Source: Rhodothermales bacterium (GTDB taxonomy: Bacteria; Bacteroidota; Rhodothermia; Rhodothermales; VXPQ01). From it: a stretch of 64,000 bases of DNA. Under the pieces are notes generated by a model, which saw only the letters and a list, made by a program, of their open reading frames with translations, did no database searches and had not been told where the DNA came from. The position numbers and the translations under genes are program-made. Positions 18,180 through 26,789 of the stretch are shown one piece after another. The stretch is from contig OX638295.1 of the NCBI GenBank assembly GCA_951812345.1, positions 1,436,759-1,500,758 of the forward strand. The letters are read 5' to 3'. How positions within the stretch are numbered: position 1 is the first letter of the stretch; every line of letters begins with the position of its first letter.

Positions 18180-19460
18180 ATGGACGTTAAGAATATGGAC
18201 GAATTACTCGCCGTCATTCTTGGTGGAGGGGCCGGGAAAAGACTTTTTCCCCTCACTATGCGTCGCTCCAAGCCGGCGGTTCCCCTTGGGGGGAAATATC
18301 GGCTTATCGATATTCCGGTGTCGAACTGCATTAATTCCGATATCCACCGGATATTTGTTCTCACGCAGTACAATTCGGCGAGTTTGAATCGCCACATAGC
18401 CCGCACGTACCAGTTTGATCGGTTCCGCGAGGGGTTTGTCACGGTGCTGGCCGCCGAGCAGACGCCGGAATCCGATACATGGTTTCAGGGAACGGCGGAC
18501 GCTGTGCGTCAATCCCTGTCCAATCTGAGATCGCACCGGCATTCCCATGTGCTCATTTTGTCGGGCGATCAGCTCTATACCATGGACTACCGGAAATTGA
18601 TGAAACATCACCTCGATAGTGGTGCGGGCGTTACGCTGGCCACCATTCCGGTGAATGCCGAGGAAGCCCCTTCGTTCGGCATCGTCAGGACGGAAGACGG
18701 GTTCATCACCGAGTTTTACGAAAAGCCCGCCCCGGAGCATCTTGCGGGCAAGGAGAGTCGGGTGAGCGAAGAGATGCGCAACCAGGGGCGCACATTTCTT
18801 GCTTCCATGGGCATTTACCTGTTCGATGCAGAGGTTTTGCGGACGTTGCTCGCCGGGATGCCGGATGCAAATGATTTTGGCAAGGAAATTATCCCGGAGG
18901 CTATCCGGAAACACCCCGTATCGAGCTATGCGTTCGAGGGGTATTGGAGTGACGTAGGGACTGTTGGGTCTTTCTTTGAGGCCAATCTGATGCTGGCGAA
19001 GCGGCAGCCCGAATACGACATTTATAACACCATGGCGCCGCTGTACACCAATGCGCGCATGCTTGCGCCCGCCAAGGTGCTGAGTTCGTATGTTGAAAAT
19101 TCCCTGATCGGGGAAGCCGCCGTTATCGACAACAGCAGGATATCGAACTCTGTGATAGGCATCCGATCATACGTCGGGGCCGACACTACGGTTGAGAACA
19201 CCGTGTTTATGGGGGCCGACTATTATGCGTGGCACGATCCCGGCTTGCGCAGCCCCGTGGGAGGGCCGCCCAGTCCGGGTATCGGCGACGGAAGTTATAT
19301 CGAAGGCGCTATCGTCGACCGGAATGTTCAGATAGGAAAGCGGTGCGTTATCAAAAGGCGGGAAGGGGTCCGACACGTGGACGCCGAAAATTATTTTGTA
19401 CGCGACGGCATTATCGTGATTCCCAAGAATGCGCGCATTCCCGACGATACCGTGATCTGA
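18180..19460 (+). CDS. glgC: Glucose-1-phosphate adenylyltransferase
   Basis: Makes ADP-glucose from ATP and glucose-1-phosphate for glycogen synthesis. 426 residues. The nucleotidyltransferase start is LAVILGGGAGKRLFPLTMRR, followed by SKPAVPLGGKYRLIDIPVSN and the substrate regions WFQGTADAVRQSL, LILSGDQLYTMDY and FGIVRTEDGFITEFYEKP. The C-terminal left-handed beta-helix has hexapeptide-like repeats (IDNSRISNSVIGIRSYVGAD). Two in-frame ATGs lie five codons apart (18180 and 18195). No full-length glycogen synthase or branching enzyme is in the window; the only relative is the half-length GT5 protein at 13627-14394. Confidence 0.95.
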   Translation: MDVKNMDELLAVILGGGAGKRLFPLTMRRSKPAVPLGGKYRLIDIPVSNCINSDIHRIFVLTQYNSASLNRHIARTYQFDRFREGFVTVLAAEQTPESDTWFQGTADAVRQSLSNLRSHRHSHVLILSGDQLYTMDYRKLMKHHLDSGAGVTLATIPVNAEEAPSFGIVRTEDGFITEFYEKPAPEHLAGKESRVSEEMRNQGRTFLASMGIYLFDAEVLRTLLAGMPDANDFGKEIIPEAIRKHPVSSYAFEGYWSDVGTVGSFFEANLMLAKRQPEYDIYNTMAPLYTNARMLAPAKVLSSYVENSLIGEAAVIDNSRISNSVIGIRSYVGADTTVENTVFMGADYYAWHDPGLRSPVGGPPSPGIGDGSYIEGAIVDRNVQIGKRCVIKRREGVRHVDAENYFVRDGIIVIPKNARIPDDTVI

Positions 19461-19508
19461 GTCGGGTCGCTGTTTCCCGGACAGAAGGGTCTGGCCGGTG
19501 AAGTGTCC

Positions 19509-20351
19509 TTAAGACAGGGCGACCGCCAGGGACATCCGCAAGGTTTCGGCCGCTTGCCGGGCTGCATGATCGAAGTCACGACCAGCAGAGGCGTACAGGA
19601 TAGCCCGGCTGCTGTTTACGAGGACCGGACCGGAACCCTCACGTATGGCTTCCAGCACGTCGCTGCTATTGCCTCCTTGTGCGCCCACCCCCGGAATGAG
19701 TAGCGGGGAGTCGGGGGCGAGGGTGCGGATACGGCGCAACGCCTCAATGTCCGAAGCGCCGACCACGAAGCCAAGGGAGCCTTTTGCACGGTTGTTTCCG
19801 GGCTTCTCCCATGCCAGTGCCGTGCGTACGACGTGTTCGTAGAGTGGCCTGCCCTGATATTCGATTTTCTGGAAATCCGATCCGCCGGGATTGGATGTAC
19901 GTGCAAGAAGAAAGGCGCCTCGTCCCGGATGATCCAGGAACGGCGCCACGCTGTCTCTGCCCATGTATCCCGATACGGTACACGCGTCAAAATCCAGCAG
20001 GTCGAAGCAAGTGTGTGCATAAAAGCGCGCCGAATTGCCGATATCGCCGCGTTTTCCGTCGGCAATGACAGGTACGGCCTTCGGGATGGTGTTCAGGGTT
20101 GCCTGCAGGACGTTCCAACTCTCCGATCCCAGGGCCTCGAAGAAAGCAAGATTCAGTTTATAGGCCGCAGCTGCGCCTACCGTTGCTTCAATGATTGCCC
20201 GGTTGAATGCGATGACTGCCTGGGCAGCGTTATGCTCACTGGTGAGATGGAGTGGAAGGCGCTGGGGGTCGGGATCGAGACCGATACAAACGAGCGAGGA
20301 TGTTTCTGCCTGACGGGCCGAAAGGCGCTCTGCAAACGAAGGTGCAGTCAT
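19509..20351 (-). CDS. pyrF: Orotidine-5'-phosphate decarboxylase (type 2)
   Basis: Last step of UMP synthesis. About 280 residues from the ATG at 20351, which follows the serS stop codon by 5 bases; the longer open frame overlapping serS is not needed. Motifs are LVCIGLDPDPQRLP, AYKLNLAFFEALG and the catalytic VIADGKRGDIGNSARFYA (Lys and Asp residues). The phosphate-binding end is LLIPGVGAQGGNSSDVLEA with VLVNSSRAILYAS. The length and the DGKRGDIGNS form match the longer type 2 enzymes. It is probably cotranscribed with serS. Confidence 0.95.
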   Translation of the reverse strand: MTAPSFAERLSARQAETSSLVCIGLDPDPQRLPLHLTSEHNAAQAVIAFNRAIIEATVGAAAAYKLNLAFFEALGSESWNVLQATLNTIPKAVPVIADGKRGDIGNSARFYAHTCFDLLDFDACTVSGYMGRDSVAPFLDHPGRGAFLLARTSNPGGSDFQKIEYQGRPLYEHVVRTALAWEKPGNNRAKGSLGFVVGASDIEALRRIRTLAPDSPLLIPGVGAQGGNSSDVLEAIREGSGPVLVNSSRAILYASAGRDFDHAARQAAETLRMSLAVALS

Positions 20352-20356
20352 ACGAT

Positions 20357-21637
20357 TTACCCGATGCGATCGAAACCGGTATAGGGTTGCAGTGCATCCG
20401 GGATTGCAATGGTCCCGTCGCCCTGCTGATATTGTTCGAGGAGTGCTGCCACTATGCGGGGGAGCGCCAGCCCCGATCCATTGAGCGTGTGAACGAGCGC
20501 CGGCTTTTTTTGATCTTCGAGCCGGCACCGAATCTGCATCCGCCGGGCCTGAAAGTCCTCAAAGTTCGATATGGAAGACACTTCGAGCCACTGCTCCTGT
20601 CCCGGGCTCCAAACCTCGATGTCGTATTTTTTGGTTTGAGTAAATCCCATGTCCCCGGCGCACATCAGCAGTATGCGGTAGGGTAGTCCCAATGCTTTCA
20701 GCGGGCGCTCCGCATCGCTGCGCAGGGTTTCCAGCGCTTCGTAGCTTTGCGCCGGATGGGTAAACCAGACCAATTCCACTTTATCGAACTGGTGCAGCCG
20801 GTTCAGCCCGCGCACATCCTTACCGTACGAGCCGGCCTCTCGTCGGAAGCATGGTGTCCAGGCCGCATATTTGACCGGCAAGCGATTCCCGTCCAGAATT
20901 TCTGCACGGTGTACGTTTGTAACCGGCACCTCGGCAGTGGGAATCAGATACAACCCATCTCGGGAGACTTCATACATGAGGTCCTCTTTGTCGGGTAATT
21001 GCCCGGTGCCGCGTGCACTGTCCGCATTGACCAGAAGGGGCGCCTGCACTTCTTCGTAGTCCCCTTGATCTACGGCGAGGTCCAGAAAGTAATTGATTAA
21101 CGCTCGCTGGAGGCGGGCGCCCTTTCCTGTATAAAAAGGAAATCCGGCTCCCGAGACTTTGGTGCCGCGCTCGAAGTCGATCAGGCCATGCCGTTCCGCC
21201 AACTCCCAGTGTGGAAGCGGGTCGAAATCGAACGTGCGCTGTTCACCATGCCGGGCGATGATCCGGTTGTCCTCCGGCGTATGCCCCAAGGGCACATCGG
21301 GATGGGGAATATTGGGAATTTCCAGGAGGCTCTGTTCCAGTCGTTCGTTCGTGGCTGCAGCCGCTTCCTGGAGTTCCCGAATGGATGTTTTCAGTTGACT
21401 CGATTCCTCGATGAGCGTTTGGGCCTCATCGGCCCGCCCGCTTCGCATGTATACGCCAATCTCTTTCGAGACAGCGTTGGAGCGCGCCTGCGCCTGCTGG
21501 AGAGCCGCCAGATGATTCCGGCGCCTGCGATCCAGTTCCGTCAGTTGATCGACCAGTTCCGGATCCCCGGTTCCCTTGTCCCGGATCGCTTGTCGTATGC
21601 GTTCGGGGTTTTCGCGAAGTACCTGAATGTTTATCAC
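20357..21637 (-). CDS. serS: Seryl-tRNA synthetase
   Basis: Class II aminoacyl-tRNA synthetase charging tRNA-Ser (and tRNA-Sec where present). 426 residues. The N-terminal two-helix coiled-coil arm runs to about residue 100 (LDRRRRNHLAALQQAQARSN). The catalytic core has GTKVSGAGFPFYTGKGARLQ, YLIPTAEVPVTN (TXE serine loop), CFRREAGSYGKDVRGLNRLHQF (motif 2) and a C-terminal HTLNGSGLALPRIVAALLEQ (motif 3 arginine). All expected elements are present. It is followed by pyrF and preceded, 37 bases away, by a sugar-nucleotide reductase gene. Confidence 0.97.
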   Translation of the reverse strand: MINIQVLRENPERIRQAIRDKGTGDPELVDQLTELDRRRRNHLAALQQAQARSNAVSKEIGVYMRSGRADEAQTLIEESSQLKTSIRELQEAAAATNERLEQSLLEIPNIPHPDVPLGHTPEDNRIIARHGEQRTFDFDPLPHWELAERHGLIDFERGTKVSGAGFPFYTGKGARLQRALINYFLDLAVDQGDYEEVQAPLLVNADSARGTGQLPDKEDLMYEVSRDGLYLIPTAEVPVTNVHRAEILDGNRLPVKYAAWTPCFRREAGSYGKDVRGLNRLHQFDKVELVWFTHPAQSYEALETLRSDAERPLKALGLPYRILLMCAGDMGFTQTKKYDIEVWSPGQEQWLEVSSISNFEDFQARRMQIRCRLEDQKKPALVHTLNGSGLALPRIVAALLEQYQQGDGTIAIPDALQPYTGFDRIG

Positions 21638-21674
21638 GTAGTTGTGCGGTTAGAAAATTTTTGCGGAAGCAATT

Positions 21675-22586
21675 TTACGGAAGGCCAAGGCGGACTCGGA
21701 TCTTGCGCAGGGTCTCACGAACAGGCCTGGGGCGGTAATCGAGTTCCGTTTGGGCTTTCAGAATAATAAATCCTGTTTTTGCCGGTCGATCGGCGGTTTG
21801 CCGGAATGTCGAGACATCGACAGGCCGTATCAGTGTGCTGTCCAGGTCGAAAACGTCGGCGATCATTCGGGCAAAATCGTACATAGACATCCATTTCTCC
21901 CCGGAGAGATGGAAGATGCCTCCACGTTGCCGCCGCACGATGCGCTCAATGCCACGGGCGAGATCGGCTACGCAGGTAGGGGTTCGCCACTGGTCCGTAA
22001 CAACCTGAACGGATTGTCCCGAAGACAGCCGGTCCACCAGCCAAAGTACGAAATCGGACCGGTCCGTATGCGATCCTGTGCCATAGACCAGTACCGTCCG
22101 GGCAATAGTCCACTTTTCGAAGCCTGCTCTCCGCGCCGCATTTTCGGCGGCTTGCTTGGATTTGCCGTAAAAATTCACAGGGTCCGGACGGGCGTTTTCA
22201 TCATACGGTCCATTCAATCCATTGAAAACGAAATCCGTGGAGAGTTGAATGAGCCGGGCGCCGGCATCGCCACACTGCCGCGCCAGCGTTTCCACCGCTT
22301 CCACATTTACTTTCCAGCATGCATCCCGGTCTGTTTCGCAACGATCGACATTGGTCATTGCTGCGCAGTTTATCACTACGGTGGGTTCGAAATCCCGGAG
22401 GGCGTGTTGCACATCGCGCCTTACCGTAATATCCATCGGCATGTATCCATAGGAGCCTTCGGACCGGGTCGTTGCACTGCGCCCTGTGGCCAGTACGTCA
22501 TATTCGGAGAACCGGCTGAGCAGGCCAACCAGTTCTCTGCCAAGCAGACCGTTCGCTCCCGTTACGAGTACGCGCTCGTACAACAT
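21675..22586 (-). CDS. dTDP-4-dehydrorhamnose reductase-like SDR enzyme
   Basis: An extended short-chain dehydrogenase of the RmlD type, 303 residues, probably NAD(P)H-dependent and acting on a nucleotide-linked sugar. The Rossmann loop is VLVTGANGLLGRELVGLLSR. The segment PTVVINCAAMTNVDRCETDR, followed by WKVNVEAVETLARQC, is characteristic of RmlD. The catalytic YGKSKQAAE (Tyr-x-x-x-Lys) is present after DFVFNGLNGPYDE. No other rhamnose genes (rmlA, B, C) are adjacent, so the exact sugar is uncertain. Downstream serS lies 37 bases away; upstream lies repeat copy C. Confidence 0.8.
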   Translation of the reverse strand: MLYERVLVTGANGLLGRELVGLLSRFSEYDVLATGRSATTRSEGSYGYMPMDITVRRDVQHALRDFEPTVVINCAAMTNVDRCETDRDACWKVNVEAVETLARQCGDAGARLIQLSTDFVFNGLNGPYDENARPDPVNFYGKSKQAAENAARRAGFEKWTIARTVLVYGTGSHTDRSDFVLWLVDRLSSGQSVQVVTDQWRTPTCVADLARGIERIVRRQRGGIFHLSGEKWMSMYDFARMIADVFDLDSTLIRPVDVSTFRQTADRPAKTGFIILKAQTELDYRPRPVRETLRKIRVRLGLP

Positions 22587-22654
22587 GAATTTCTGAGGGT
22601 GTTTCTGTCTATCCGGGGAAACGCGTGGGCGGGATAGCAGCTTTTACTTCCTGA

Positions 22655-22909
22655 AGGATACTCCGATTAAGTCCGCAAAGCTCAGAGGCTGCGAGAAGTG
22701 CGCTGGCAAGGAATGACGAAGCAGTGTGGCAGGCCCCACACAATGAGGAATGACACAGCCAGCGCACTTCTCGCAGTCTCCCGAAGGGCGCGTCACGTCC
22801 GCGACGCCCCGAATTCGCAGTGCTTTTCCTGATTCCAACGATGGAATCATGATTTCCTGTACTTGTGAACGTGACGCGCTGAGCGAAGCGGTTTTGATCA
22901 GAGTATCCT
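22655..22909 (+). repeat. Dispersed inverted-end repeat, copy C (complete, with internal hairpin)
   Basis: A 255-bp element bounded by AGGATACTCCGATTAAGTCC on the left and TTTTGATCAGAGTATCCT on the right. Compared with copy A it carries an extra segment of about 90 bp that forms a long hairpin: CTGCGAGAAGTGCGCTGGC is answered by GCCAGCGCACTTCTCGCAG. The last bases of the element on the minus strand (AGG ATA CTC TGA) encode the last three residues and the stop codon of the neighbouring beta-barrel gene. No protein-coding content is apparent. It accounts for most of the gap between the sugar reductase and that gene. Confidence 0.8.
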
Positions 22910-23383
22910 GAAATAGTAGCGTACCCCGATCCCTCCCCCGATATGGCCTGTTGTGCCGGGGAGCAGGTCGAATCGAGGGTTGACCTGTAAAAATATCTCG
23001 TAGCGCTCCGCAAAAAAATGGACGCCGAAGGTTCCACTGACGCCAACGACGAGATTGCTTTGCGAGTCCTTTTTTTCTATCCCTGCTACTGCGCCCGGTC
23101 CGAGATAATAACCGAGGGGGGAATCAGGGATGGTGCGTTCGTACAGCGCGTGCCCGCTGAGGAAGAAGAAATCGCTGAGATTCCATGCAGCCAGCCCCTC
23201 GTATGCAAATCCCGGCTTTCGATACAGTTTCACGGAAACGCCACCGGGTTTTCCGAACTGTACGCCGACGCCCGTTTTGCCCGCAGGCTGCTGTGCATAG
23301 GTCCGACCGGTTCCGGTTATTACCAGCACGAAGAGAGGTATTATCAATGCAGCCCACGTTACACGTGCTTTGGGGGCATCCAT
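22898..23383 (-). CDS. Small exported beta-barrel-like protein, unknown function
   Basis: About 161 residues from the ATG at 23383. A signal peptide (VTWAALIIPLFVLVITGTGRTYA, in two parts around residues 8-30) is followed by TGVGVQFGKPGGVSVKLY and alternating beta segments ending GGIGVRYYFRIL. The terminal aromatic/hydrophobic pattern suggests a small outer-membrane barrel. The last three residues and the stop codon lie inside repeat copy C, so the natural C-terminus may have been replaced. A longer frame opens at 23428. No specific family was recognised. It lies 13 bases downstream of the stop of the secreted protein at 23442-24758 on the same strand. Confidence 0.6.
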   Translation of the reverse strand: MDAPKARVTWAALIIPLFVLVITGTGRTYAQQPAGKTGVGVQFGKPGGVSVKLYRKPGFAYEGLAAWNLSDFFFLSGHALYERTIPDSPLGYYLGPGAVAGIEKKDSQSNLVVGVSGTFGVHFFAERYEIFLQVNPRFDLLPGTTGHIGGGIGVRYYFRIL

Positions 23384-23441
23384 GGCGGCTCTATCGTTGA
23401 GGAAAGAATTTGCGAAGGACACGGCCAACGGGTATAAGTGG

Positions 23442-24758
23442 TCAGGTTTTTTGTTTTTTCTTCTTCGCGGCGGGAAAGAGAATGTTGTTCAGAATGAGGC
23501 GGTAGCCCGGAGAATTTTTATGTAAATCCAGGTCGGTGGGGGGGTCGCCTACGTAATGCTGATAATCTTCCGGGTCGTGACCCGCATAGAACGTGAAGGT
23601 CCCTTCTCCGAAATTCCCGTGCAGGTATTTGACTTCATCCCTGTTGGGGGCTTCCGCCAGCACGACAACCGACGGTTTGACCAATGCCTTCCGAAAACTG
23701 GTTGTTTGTCCAATGAATCCCTTGATTGTCGCTACATGGTTCTGGGTGAGCATGGTGGGTACCGGATCCCATTTTGCGCTGAATTCAAACAGTGTGAAAT
23801 AGTCGATAGCCTGATTACGCAATGCAGGCGGCGGCGGTCCGGTGTCAATGTTTGAGTGTTCGTACTCGGCAGGGTGAAAGACGGGTGTGAAGTTTTCGAA
23901 GGCAAGCGTCATGTTGAAGTCAAGGCGCGACAGTGCGTCAGGGTTCACCGGGTCGCCGTCATACTCCGCCGGAACGATGTCGGTTCGATGCGCCGCCAGC
24001 GCAATGTCGTAGGTATCGGTGCCGGAGCACATGGCGAACAGGAATCCTCCTTGTCCTACATACTCCTTGATGGTTCGAGCCACTTCCAATTTCAGGCGGC
24101 TTGCCTTGCGAAAACCGTACCGCGCAGCCATTTGCTCGGTATCACGTTGCTGTTCAATGTACCAGGGTATATTCCGGTATTGCAGAAATTTTCCGTACTG
24201 GCCTGTGAAATCTTCGTGGTGAAGGTGCAACCAGTCGTATTCGCGGAGATGTCCATCCAAAATCTTGTCGTCGTACAGAATGTCGTACGTTACCTCGGCA
24301 TATTCGAGGGCAAGTAGTACGGCGTCGTCCCACGGAAGTGTTTGTTCCGGAGCGTACACGGCAATGTTCGGCGCTGTCTCCAGTCGTACGATGGCTGTGT
24401 TATACCCTTCGCTTTCCACCTCTGCAACGATGCGGGCGGATGCGCCCGGGGCGATACGTTCGAAATGAACGCCGCGTACCTGTAATTCCTGTTCAAGACC
24501 ATTGAACCCGCTGGCAAGGAACGCGCCTCCACGATAGTTCAGCAGCCAGTCCACCGTTTCCCCTTGTTCGAGCAGCCAGAATACGATTCCGTACGCCTTA
24601 AGGTGGTTGGATTGTCGGATATCCATAGGAATCAGGATATCCTGTGCCCGTGCAGATAGCGTGGCGAAAGACAGGGCAGATGCCAGAAAAAGCAAGCAAA
24701 TGCTGCGCAGGGACATCGTTTTTTTCCGGATGCTGCTACGGAATGCGGACTGCTTCAT
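23442..24758 (-). CDS. Secreted conserved protein, often labelled 'asparagine synthetase B'
   Basis: A 438-residue protein. An export signal (SICLLFLASALSFATLSARA) precedes QDILIPMDIRQSNHLKAYGIVFWLLEQGE. Further blocks are VDWLLNYRGGAFL, GFLFAMCSGTDTYDIALAAH and a late GEGTFTFYAGHDPEDYQHYV. From memory, Bacteroidota proteins of this kind carry the database name 'asparagine synthetase B'. However, there is no N-terminal catalytic Cys, PPi-loop SGGxDS or other asparagine synthetase feature, and a signal peptide makes that role implausible. The GGFLFAMCSG region resembles glutamine-amidotransferase-like folds. The ATG at 24758 overlaps the upstream TPR gene's stop, so the pair is probably coupled. 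Confidence 0.65.
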   Translation of the reverse strand: MKQSAFRSSIRKKTMSLRSICLLFLASALSFATLSARAQDILIPMDIRQSNHLKAYGIVFWLLEQGETVDWLLNYRGGAFLASGFNGLEQELQVRGVHFERIAPGASARIVAEVESEGYNTAIVRLETAPNIAVYAPEQTLPWDDAVLLALEYAEVTYDILYDDKILDGHLREYDWLHLHHEDFTGQYGKFLQYRNIPWYIEQQRDTEQMAARYGFRKASRLKLEVARTIKEYVGQGGFLFAMCSGTDTYDIALAAHRTDIVPAEYDGDPVNPDALSRLDFNMTLAFENFTPVFHPAEYEHSNIDTGPPPPALRNQAIDYFTLFEFSAKWDPVPTMLTQNHVATIKGFIGQTTSFRKALVKPSVVVLAEAPNRDEVKYLHGNFGEGTFTFYAGHDPEDYQHYVGDPPTDLDLHKNSPGYRLILNNILFPAAKKKKQKT

Positions 24759-26632
24759 ACGCCATCGCCGCGGAGACGGCGTATATGATCGCGGGCCTTG
24801 CCTGCAAACAGGGATCCCGGGTATTCGGACAGCAAACGCCGGTACACAGCGATTGCTTCTTCGCTTTTACCTGATTCGCGCGACAATATCCCGGCAGCCT
24901 CGAAAAGCGCCCGATCCGCCAGGAAACTTGCCGGATACATCAGAGGGATTTCCGCAAACGTTTCATAGGCTTCTTGTCCTCGTCCGGCGGCAAGCAGGAT
25001 TTCTCCACGCAGGAAGCGGGCTTCATCGGCAAGCGCATGGCTCGGGTACATGGAAAGCAACGCGTCCACCGAATCAAGGGCAGCCAGCGGGCGTCGTTGT
25101 TTCCGGGCGAGCAGGGCGCCTGCGTACCGTCTGAGTGGCATATCGAGCGAATCGGGCCCACGATTTCCGAGCAGCAGTATTTTCAACGTAATAGCGTCGT
25201 TCGAAACGTCTGTCGAGGTATGCGCATCGATAATATCCACCAGGGACAGGGCTGCATCGAATTCCCCGGCCAACATATGAATACTGGCCAGATTGAAACG
25301 GGCCTGTTCGACAAGGTCTCCTGTTCTAAGCCGTTCGATGAGCCGATTGAAACGAAGGCGGGCGTCGTCGAGTTGGCCATGTATGATCGCGATATTGGCC
25401 AGATCGAAGGCCGCCTGATCGGCAGCGCGGGTGTCCGGAAAGGCGGAAACCACCTGCAGGAAGGTTGACTCGGCAGAGCCTGTGTCAAGAAAAACATCCT
25501 GTTGTAATCGACCGATACGGTGCAGCACATCCGGGTACAGTTCGTGGTGCGGATATTGCTGCAGGAAGGTCTGGTATGCCGCGAGCGCTTCGTCATAGTG
25601 CGGTGCACCGATTCGATTACCTGTTTCGTCAAAGGCCCGTTCGTCGATTTCTGCCGCCCAGCGTATATGCATCGCTCCGAATGCAGCCAGCGTTCGAGCA
25701 GCTGCCGGTGCATCCGGATACCGTTCCAGTACTTCCCGGTATGCCTCCGAAGCCTTATTGTAAGCGCCTGCCTCGGCAGCTGTGCGGGCAAATTCGAACA
25801 ACATATGACCTTGTCCACCTGCCAGCCCGTCTATCGCCCGGTATTCCCCGAGAGCGTTTGCGAAGTCTTCCGCTTCTATGTACAGCCATCCCAGCAATTC
25901 GCGCCATGTCCGGTATAACGGATCGGTGCGGACGGCGTCCTGCACTACTACGAGGCTTGACGCCAGCGCTTCTTCCTCTTCCAGGAAAGGGCCCAGACGC
26001 GAACGCACGAAATCGAGATGCCGGTCGTTTTCTTTCAGAAGGGCAAGATATTCTTCCGCGGCTTTGGCGTACAGTCCCGAAATGCTGCACAGATAGGCCA
26101 GTTCCACTCGAAACAGAGCGGTCTGCCCGGTAGCGGCACGTGCCTGTTCGAGCAATGAGACGGCGCGTTCGAACTGCCGTACGCCGAGGAGGGACCGATA
26201 GACGATGCGATAGGCGTTCGGATCGGTTGGAGCTGTTTCCACGGCCTCTTGCCACGTGGCGTAGGCGTCTTTCTCGTTTCCCTGCAAATAGCGAATGTTC
26301 GCAAGGTCCGAAAGCAGCGCTGCAGACCGTGTATCCACGAGCCGCGCCCTGACCAGTGCCGCGGCCTCTTCATAGCGCTTTACATTGTTGTACGCCTCTT
26401 TCAGCTTTTCGTAGAATGCATCGTTCCGGGGCGCTTCCGCATAGAGATCTTCCAGCAAGCCGATGGCTTGGTCGAATTGGCCCGAGCGCAAGAACGTGTC
26501 AGCCAGACGGAATCGAACAATCTGGGGGTTTTCCTGTTGTTGCCCCACTGCATCGACAACCGGCGCCCATATCAGAGCAGTAAGTACAACGACGCCGATC
26601 CATGACCGGATCGGCAGGAACGTTCGTTTCAT
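24755..26632 (-). CDS. Exported TPR protein with YbgF/BamD-like C-terminal repeats
   Basis: About 625 residues from the ATG at 26632 (MKRTFLPIRSWIGVVVLTAL..., a signal peptide ending near DAVGQQ). Throughout are tetratricopeptide-type helical repeats: FLRSGQFDQAIGLLEDLYAE, KAYEEAAALVRARL-type segments, FQRVVSAFPDTRAADQAAF-like blocks and a final SGKSEEAIAVYRRLLSEYPG. The last repeats resemble the periplasmic YbgF/CpoB and BamD type. No enzymatic domain is visible. It overlaps the following secreted-protein gene by 4 bases and is divergent from dxr. Its role in envelope assembly is only an inference from repeat type and neighbours. Confidence 0.75.
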   Translation of the reverse strand: MKRTFLPIRSWIGVVVLTALIWAPVVDAVGQQQENPQIVRFRLADTFLRSGQFDQAIGLLEDLYAEAPRNDAFYEKLKEAYNNVKRYEEAAALVRARLVDTRSAALLSDLANIRYLQGNEKDAYATWQEAVETAPTDPNAYRIVYRSLLGVRQFERAVSLLEQARAATGQTALFRVELAYLCSISGLYAKAAEEYLALLKENDRHLDFVRSRLGPFLEEEEALASSLVVVQDAVRTDPLYRTWRELLGWLYIEAEDFANALGEYRAIDGLAGGQGHMLFEFARTAAEAGAYNKASEAYREVLERYPDAPAAARTLAAFGAMHIRWAAEIDERAFDETGNRIGAPHYDEALAAYQTFLQQYPHHELYPDVLHRIGRLQQDVFLDTGSAESTFLQVVSAFPDTRAADQAAFDLANIAIIHGQLDDARLRFNRLIERLRTGDLVEQARFNLASIHMLAGEFDAALSLVDIIDAHTSTDVSNDAITLKILLLGNRGPDSLDMPLRRYAGALLARKQRRPLAALDSVDALLSMYPSHALADEARFLRGEILLAAGRGQEAYETFAEIPLMYPASFLADRALFEAAGILSRESGKSEEAIAVYRRLLSEYPGSLFAGKARDHIRRLRGDGV

Positions 26633-26789
26633 ATGGGTATCCGCAGAGCGAGGGTGCGGGAAAATCGGGTCTGACACCTTTTGATATTGCACTCGTGCGC
26701 GGTATGTTTCATGCCATGGTCATTGCCCGGATCCGGACAGCGGATTCATCAGGGGTCTACGTAAAACGGACCAAACCCATCGGTATTAT

